Shown one piece after another: positions 61,001-64,000 of a DNA stretch of 64,000 bases. The translations under genes and the position numbers were made by a program. The stretch lies in assembly GCF_001865675.1 (NCBI RefSeq), contig NZ_CP011319.1, positions 3,162,001 to 3,226,000 of the forward strand. The letters are read 5' to 3'. Under the pieces are notes generated by a model. The model was not told where the DNA came from. It searched no databases and saw nothing but the letters and a program-made list of their open reading frames with translations. Source of the stretch: Janthinobacterium sp. 1_2014MBL_MicDiv (GTDB lineage Bacteria > Pseudomonadota > Gammaproteobacteria > Burkholderiales > Burkholderiaceae_D). Each line of letters opens with the position of its first letter. Position 1 is the stretch's first letter.

Positions 61001-62217
61001 CGCATACGCTGCGACGACGCCTGCACCAGGCCCACTTCGGCAAAGATCTTGCGTTCGAAGATATCGCGCAAAAAGACGGGCATGCCGTCCTGCGGCGCCG
61101 CGACGGCCGCGTCCTGCGCCCCCGCGCCGGCCAGCGCCAGCTGCGTGTGCTCCGCCCCGTCTGTCAATGCGGGCGCCGCGGTCGCGCCGGCTGTGGCGGC
61201 CAGCAGCGCGGCTTCGTCGCTGCAGTCGCCCGTCAGGTAGATGCCGCGCAGCAGGAAGGGCTCGTGATAGGCGCTGGGCCGCATCAGCTCCTCGCAAAAC
61301 ACCTTCAGGCCTGCGCGCAGCCGCTCCACCTCGCTGGGCAGGAGGAAATACGCGCGGCTGTCGGCGTCGGCCTGCTCCAGCGCGCACAGTTCGGCGCAGC
61401 TGTCGGCCACGGCGCCGACGATCTGGTCCATCGCCGCGTCAACCCACTGCACGCGAAACGGCGCCACCAGTTCATATGGCGATGCCCAGCCCAGGATGGA
61501 ACGGCGCATCGGCTCGGGCAAGGCCACGCCGAACGTGGAAAAGCCCGGCAGCACCTCGCACTCGGTCACCACCAGGTGGATGGGAAAGCGCAGCGCCAGA
61601 CGGTTCTGCGCCAGCCACAGGCGCCGGTGGATGGCCTTGGCGCGCGCCACCAGTTCCAGCTGGCCCTGCGGATCGCTGGCCAACAGGGCCGCGCACGGCA
61701 TGGCCAGCACGATGCCGTCGAAGGGCCGCTGCGGCCGGTAGGCGCGGCACAGTCCCAGGAAATCGTCCCAGATGCCGTTGCTGGCGGCGCTGTCGGGATC
61801 GGGCGAGCCCAGGTACTCGGACTGCAGCTGCACCACCACGCCCTTGTCGAAGAAATTCCAGGCGATGCCCTGGGCGGCCGCCGTCAGGCTGCTGTCGGCG
61901 CTCAGCGCGCTGGACAGGCCGGACTGCGCCAGCGGCACGGCGCGGCCCGTGCTTTCATTGAGCAGCAAGGTCCACGACAGGTTGTAGCGCTCGGCGCGCT
62001 CGGCCAGATTGGCTTCGATCAGCTCGATCGCATGGCGGAAGGACAGGCGCAGCGATTCGGAGCCCAGCAGGCGCAGCTTGCTGCCCGCATTCGCCGTGGC
62101 GGCCTGGCCGCCGCTGCGCAGCGCCGCGCTGATGACGACGGCCAGCAGCACCAGCACCAGCAGGGTCACCAGCAGCAGCACGGCGATGGCCAGGTTATCG
62201 GAGAGGAAGTTCAGCAT
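57997..62217 (-). CDS. tssM: Type VI secretion membrane-complex protein TssM (IcmF-like)
   Basis: This 1406-residue inner-membrane protein has one N-terminal helix (about 8-33), a cytoplasmic IcmF GTPase-like domain, a second helix (about 410-435) and a long periplasmic part with an ImcF-related C-terminus (about 1130-1400). 'WDDFLGLCRAYRPQRPFDGIVLA' (read in parts) and 'SPYELVAPFRVQW' are typical. The expected P-loop reads LLLNESTGRAV (residues about 84-94), lacking the GKT of canonical TssM. It overlaps tssL by 7 bases. I start at the ATG at 62217 (MLNFLSDN), because the longer extension is not hydrophobic or family-like. Confidence 0.87.
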   Translation of the reverse strand: MLNFLSDNLAIAVLLLVTLLVLVLLAVVISAALRSGGQAATANAGSKLRLLGSESLRLSFRHAIELIEANLAERAERYNLSWTLLLNESTGRAVPLAQSGLSSALSADSSLTAAAQGIAWNFFDKGVVVQLQSEYLGSPDPDSAASNGIWDDFLGLCRAYRPQRPFDGIVLAMPCAALLASDPQGQLELVARAKAIHRRLWLAQNRLALRFPIHLVVTECEVLPGFSTFGVALPEPMRRSILGWASPYELVAPFRVQWVDAAMDQIVGAVADSCAELCALEQADADSRAYFLLPSEVERLRAGLKVFCEELMRPSAYHEPFLLRGIYLTGDCSDEAALLAATAGATAAPALTDGAEHTQLALAGAGAQDAAVAAPQDGMPVFLRDIFERKIFAEVGLVQASSQRMRRPAVGRLAYWSALLLPALWALGLIVSSFQLHRLAGEMIVYLDALNGDDRASLQSGRAAAGWTAAAGGAPNAQRSQQRAVDALLNIEQLGEAHFSSLFMPGSWPIFDDLHDRVQQRLEQGFADNAFEALRRAAFAQLSQLTGVPRDPATGSLIAGAQCTLPARWHEQAGVPAPSALNLEDLPHYLAMLQYLARMDELDRVVSAMLRLKGPSSVPASGDDLALVVRVLLGTELNGTPARTAALFREVAQNVPSLAIEPMQEAARCSLHLASGAMYRRLFDENGLLRAEQAVAASTGGLFDGAQRSSDLDTQLRQWQTLRAALDAQQSQLMVGKGGWMHQSNLNLGAAHDAMLERIGANSLLGKVGAQDSRQLATQGFGRFVMAWDATLAAPNPVDAGGPGLAWAGATASWAFTPERKALHEAVSALMAPPYMRAETPVRLPDVPAGATIRWDKAQLERAASLAEARKAFQAGPYTRLPSRLQQPASALVDQALAGSVHGALAQALTIAAAELPSAASDADYASVLRVRARLEEMGARQAVAEVDTALARDAMSRLRRLDEVFTAGEVFVPRDRAFQGWKGEKGALVEAFAAGDGAGLNAYLAQQQEFIEILGKQVEGVLTQLSGAAASQPLVARWQAILADLRRYRLKSPTSSLLAVEQFILNGSADIDLANCADKLGARMAQRRGADVFAERLHGLQSGLLARCRELSASHYQGEWERFAEVYNRDLGRRLPFVALSGAAGTRGRASDAVPADREEVGAVMKLYERASAASAQAEREPGRPAVSAAVRKANLQLRRVRDVLAPLYPAEEGQAGGLDVTAQFRANPGAEAEGNKIIEWTLSIGGASVRQNEAPRALRWEPGMAVLLSMRLARDGTGTPKAEAGQSHMAVAERTVSYRFDDPWALFSFIGAYREEEAPGSDGRAPLLRFEFPLANTDATGRVPAADSRARVFVRLAVSAPGKRTPLAWPAVFPVQAPAWQEAALPATGGAADRLSMQADRGER

Positions 62218-63077
62218 GGCGCCACCTCGCCCTGCGCGACAGCTTGCAGCGCCAGCGGCGGCGCGGGCCGCAAGTGCACGATGGCCGGCGAGACAGGCGC
62301 GCTGAGGGCCTTGCGCACGGGCCACGATTGCCATAGCCACAACACTTCCGATATCCCCAGCAGTATCAGCAGCACCAGCACCAGGATGGCGCCGCGCCGG
62401 CTCAGCCGGGACAGGCGCCGCCCGCCGCTGTACGACAGGGTGCTCGCATACGGCTGCTCGGTGAGGACGGCGTCGCGCGCGCGCATGTCGGGCGCGCGCT
62501 GGTAGACGAACTGGAACAGCTCGCGCCGGTAGTCGGCGATCTGCGCCAGGCCCGCGCCGTCGCGGTAGCGGCCCTGGAAGCCCAGCGACAGCAGGTACAG
62601 GTACAGCCGCGCCACGGCCCGGCGCGCCGGTTCGCGCTCGCGCAGCAGCTGGTCGATATCGGCGAACACCTGCTGGCCGGCGTGGCCGGAATTGAACAGC
62701 GTCGCTTCGAGCAGCACGTGGCGCCAGTGCGTGCGCCCGGCCCAGTCCGTGTGCAGCAGCACTTCGTCGGCCAGGGCCGCCTTCAGGAAGCGTCCCTGCA
62801 ATTCCGCCTCGGCGCCCGCCTTGCCGCCCTGCCGCCCCGCCTCCAGGGTTTGCAGCTCGATCAGCTGGCTCAGCTTGCGGCTCAGCGCTTCCGCGCCGGC
62901 GCGGCCATCCGCCTCGCCCAGGGCCGCGCCCTCGGCAACGGACTGGTTGAGCAGCGCCACGAAGGCGCGGAACTGGACGCTGGCAAGGTCGTTGCCATCG
63001 CCGCCGAGAGGGCGCGCGGCGCCTGCCGCCGCGCCGCTGGCGCCGTGCGCGCCATGGACAGTATCCTGGAGTGTCAT
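62211..63077 (-). CDS. tssL: Type VI secretion membrane-complex protein TssL (DotU-like)
   Basis: This 288-residue DotU/IcmH-family protein has a cytoplasmic helical domain (about 35-205: 'ALLNQSVAEGAALG', 'AALADEVLLHTDWAGRTHWRHVLLE' in parts, 'LYLYLLSLGFQGRYR', 'LFQFVYQRAPDM'). A single C-terminal transmembrane helix follows (about 230-250), then a short periplasmic tail. It forms the inner-membrane complex with TssM and TssJ. It sits between tssK (3 bases away) and tssM (7-base overlap), the standard order for these genes. Confidence 0.88.
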   Translation of the reverse strand: MTLQDTVHGAHGASGAAAGAARPLGGDGNDLASVQFRAFVALLNQSVAEGAALGEADGRAGAEALSRKLSQLIELQTLEAGRQGGKAGAEAELQGRFLKAALADEVLLHTDWAGRTHWRHVLLEATLFNSGHAGQQVFADIDQLLREREPARRAVARLYLYLLSLGFQGRYRDGAGLAQIADYRRELFQFVYQRAPDMRARDAVLTEQPYASTLSYSGGRRLSRLSRRGAILVLVLLILLGISEVLWLWQSWPVRKALSAPVSPAIVHLRPAPPLALQAVAQGEVAPC

Positions 63078-63080
63078 GCT

Positions 63081-64000
63081 TCAGCCTTTGATGAACAAAA
63101 CGACTTCCTGCGGGCGCTGTGCCTGCAGGTGTTCGTTGATGTTGCTAATGAGCAAATCCTGGCCGGCGACGATGAACTGGTCGGTGACCTCGATGGCGAA
63201 CAGGCTGCAGCCCTGGCTGCCGCGCAAGCCCAGTTCCGGCGCGCCGTCGATGGGGCCGCGCGTCGCGCCCAGCACGCGGCGGTCGCCCAGCGACGCCGAC
63301 ACCGTGCGCGAGCCGATCACGGCGCCCGCCATCCACGCCGCCAGTTCGCGCTCGCGCTGGCCGCGCAAGCCCACCACCAGGCGCGTGCCCTGCCCGCCCA
63401 GCCATTCCGGGCGCAGCGGCAGGGAAAACACCTGGCCGTTCAAGTTGAAGGTGCAGGTCTTCCATTCCTGGCTCACTTCGCCGACCAGGTCCAGCAGGTT
63501 GCCCAGCACGCTGTCGAAAGCCGCATAGCTGTCGCCATGCACGTAGGCGGGCGGCGCCAGCGGCACGGCGCCGGGGCGCAGCGCCGACAAGGGACCGAGC
63601 TGGGCGCACAGGGCCAGGTACAGCGGCAGCGGCTGCACCGGCCCCGCATCGAGCGCCGCTTCCAGCAGCGGCAGGTGCAGGGTCAGGCTGGACAGGCGCG
63701 CCCGCTGTTCCAGCATGGCCAGCCGGTCTTCCAGCCGCGACGAGCCCGTGGCCGTCTGGCGCGCGAGGAAGACGGCCTTGTTGCGCATCAGCGCGGCCAG
63801 CGCCTGCGCGCGCTGCAAAATGGCCGAGGCGGCGGGCACCTCGAGCTGGGCCGGCCAGAAGGCGCAGCGGCGCACGCTTTCGTTTTCCTTGCGCAAGATC
63901 ATCAGCTGCAGATGCACCCAGGCCGGCCCCGGCACCTTGCCGGCCATCAGGCACAGGTTGGCGGCCATGCGCGGCACCTCGTCGGCCAGCGCTTCGGACA
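63081..64000 (-). CDS. tssK: Type VI secretion baseplate protein TssK, 5' end outside the window
   Basis: This reading frame is open to the window edge, so the N-terminus is missing; about 306 codons of the usual 440-450 are present. The visible part opens with 'SEALADEVPRMAANLCLMAGKV' (in parts), and 'LPLYLALCAQLGPLSALRPG' and 'YVHGDSYAAFDSVLGNLLDL' are typical of the TssK/ImpJ/VasE C-terminal half. TssK connects the baseplate to the membrane complex. It starts the visible operon tssK-tssL-tssM-formyltransferase-tssA. Sheath, TssE-G, ClpV and VgrG genes, if present, lie beyond the window. Confidence 0.87.
   Translation of the reverse strand, partial: SEALADEVPRMAANLCLMAGKVPGPAWVHLQLMILRKENESVRRCAFWPAQLEVPAASAILQRAQALAALMRNKAVFLARQTATGSSRLEDRLAMLEQRARLSSLTLHLPLLEAALDAGPVQPLPLYLALCAQLGPLSALRPGAVPLAPPAYVHGDSYAAFDSVLGNLLDLVGEVSQEWKTCTFNLNGQVFSLPLRPEWLGGQGTRLVVGLRGQRERELAAWMAGAVIGSRTVSASLGDRRVLGATRGPIDGAPELGLRGSQGCSLFAIEVTDQFIVAGQDLLISNINEHLQAQRPQEVVLFIKG

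Noticed and set aside
58348..62505. Open reading frame of 1385 codons antisense to tssM and tssL
   Set aside because: Same reason: biased composition and full overlap with motif-rich T6SS genes.
1..64000. CRISPR arrays, tRNA/rRNA genes, insertion sequences and prophage genes
   Set aside because: No regularly spaced repeats, cloverleaf genes, transposases or integrases were recognisable. The only contractile-system genes are the Hcp/CIS_TMP cassette and the T6SS operon.

Overview
The window looks like chromosome of a high-GC beta-proteobacterium, most likely an Oxalobacteraceae member close to Janthinobacterium, Duganella or Massilia. This rests on overall GC richness, gene content (PaoABC oxidoreductase, DUF3739-type giant haemagglutinin, AdeABC/AdeRS-like pump locus, proteobacterial T6SS, many LysR pairs) and protein style. 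No rRNA, tRNA, CRISPR array, IS element or integrase was seen. Genes are densely packed, with many ATGA, TGATG and GTGA overlaps. No gene-free stretch exceeds 300 bases; the longest is 31959-32231.

Layout. (1) 34-1131: exported serine hydrolase, visibly poorer in GC than its surroundings. (2) 1250-5092: paoABC-like molybdenum aldehyde oxidoreductase operon, preceded by three 10-bp-phased GTACGC repeats. (3) 5201-20968: a five-gene minus-strand cassette. It holds an STN receptor-like protein, a FecI-type sigma factor, a FecR anti-sigma factor, a 4206-residue filamentous-haemagglutinin exoprotein and a second ECF sigma factor overlapping the adhesin stop codon. It resembles the Pseudomonas aeruginosa PUMA3 (VreA-VreI-VreR) cell-surface signalling system, which controls a two-partner-secretion exoprotein. 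(4) 21177-24054: three overlapping hydrolase genes. (5) 24166-27468: two tandem Tat-exported agmatine-deiminase-family enzymes, divergent from a GcvA-like LysR regulator. (6) 27628-38762: an orphan gene, a possible primase-like gene, a LysR/MFS pair, a beta-class GST, a thioesterase, an acyl-CoA-dehydrogenase-like flavoprotein, an HDOD protein, two exported proteins of unknown function, a flavin reductase, an acetyltransferase and an NAD(P)-binding protein. (7) 38809-41856: arsB with an upstream palindrome, and a duplicated DUF4394 lipoprotein. (8) 42070-43512: a three-gene cassette of DUF6150, Hcp and a short contractile-injection-system tape-measure domain. (9) 43534-51247: a tripartite RND efflux operon divergent from an AdeRS-like two-component system. 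(10) 51257-53996: a LysR/aldo-keto reductase pair and a nitroreductase. (11) 54054-56023: a QseBC-like two-component system. (12) 56124-64000: part of a T6SS operon, tssK (cut by the window edge)-tssL-tssM-formyltransferase-tssA.

The strongest candidates for something new are the PUMA3-like adhesin cassette with its translationally coupled second sigma factor, the orphan Hcp/tape-measure cassette, and the formyltransferase embedded in the T6SS operon. All calls come from reading motifs and gene order; no database search was possible.
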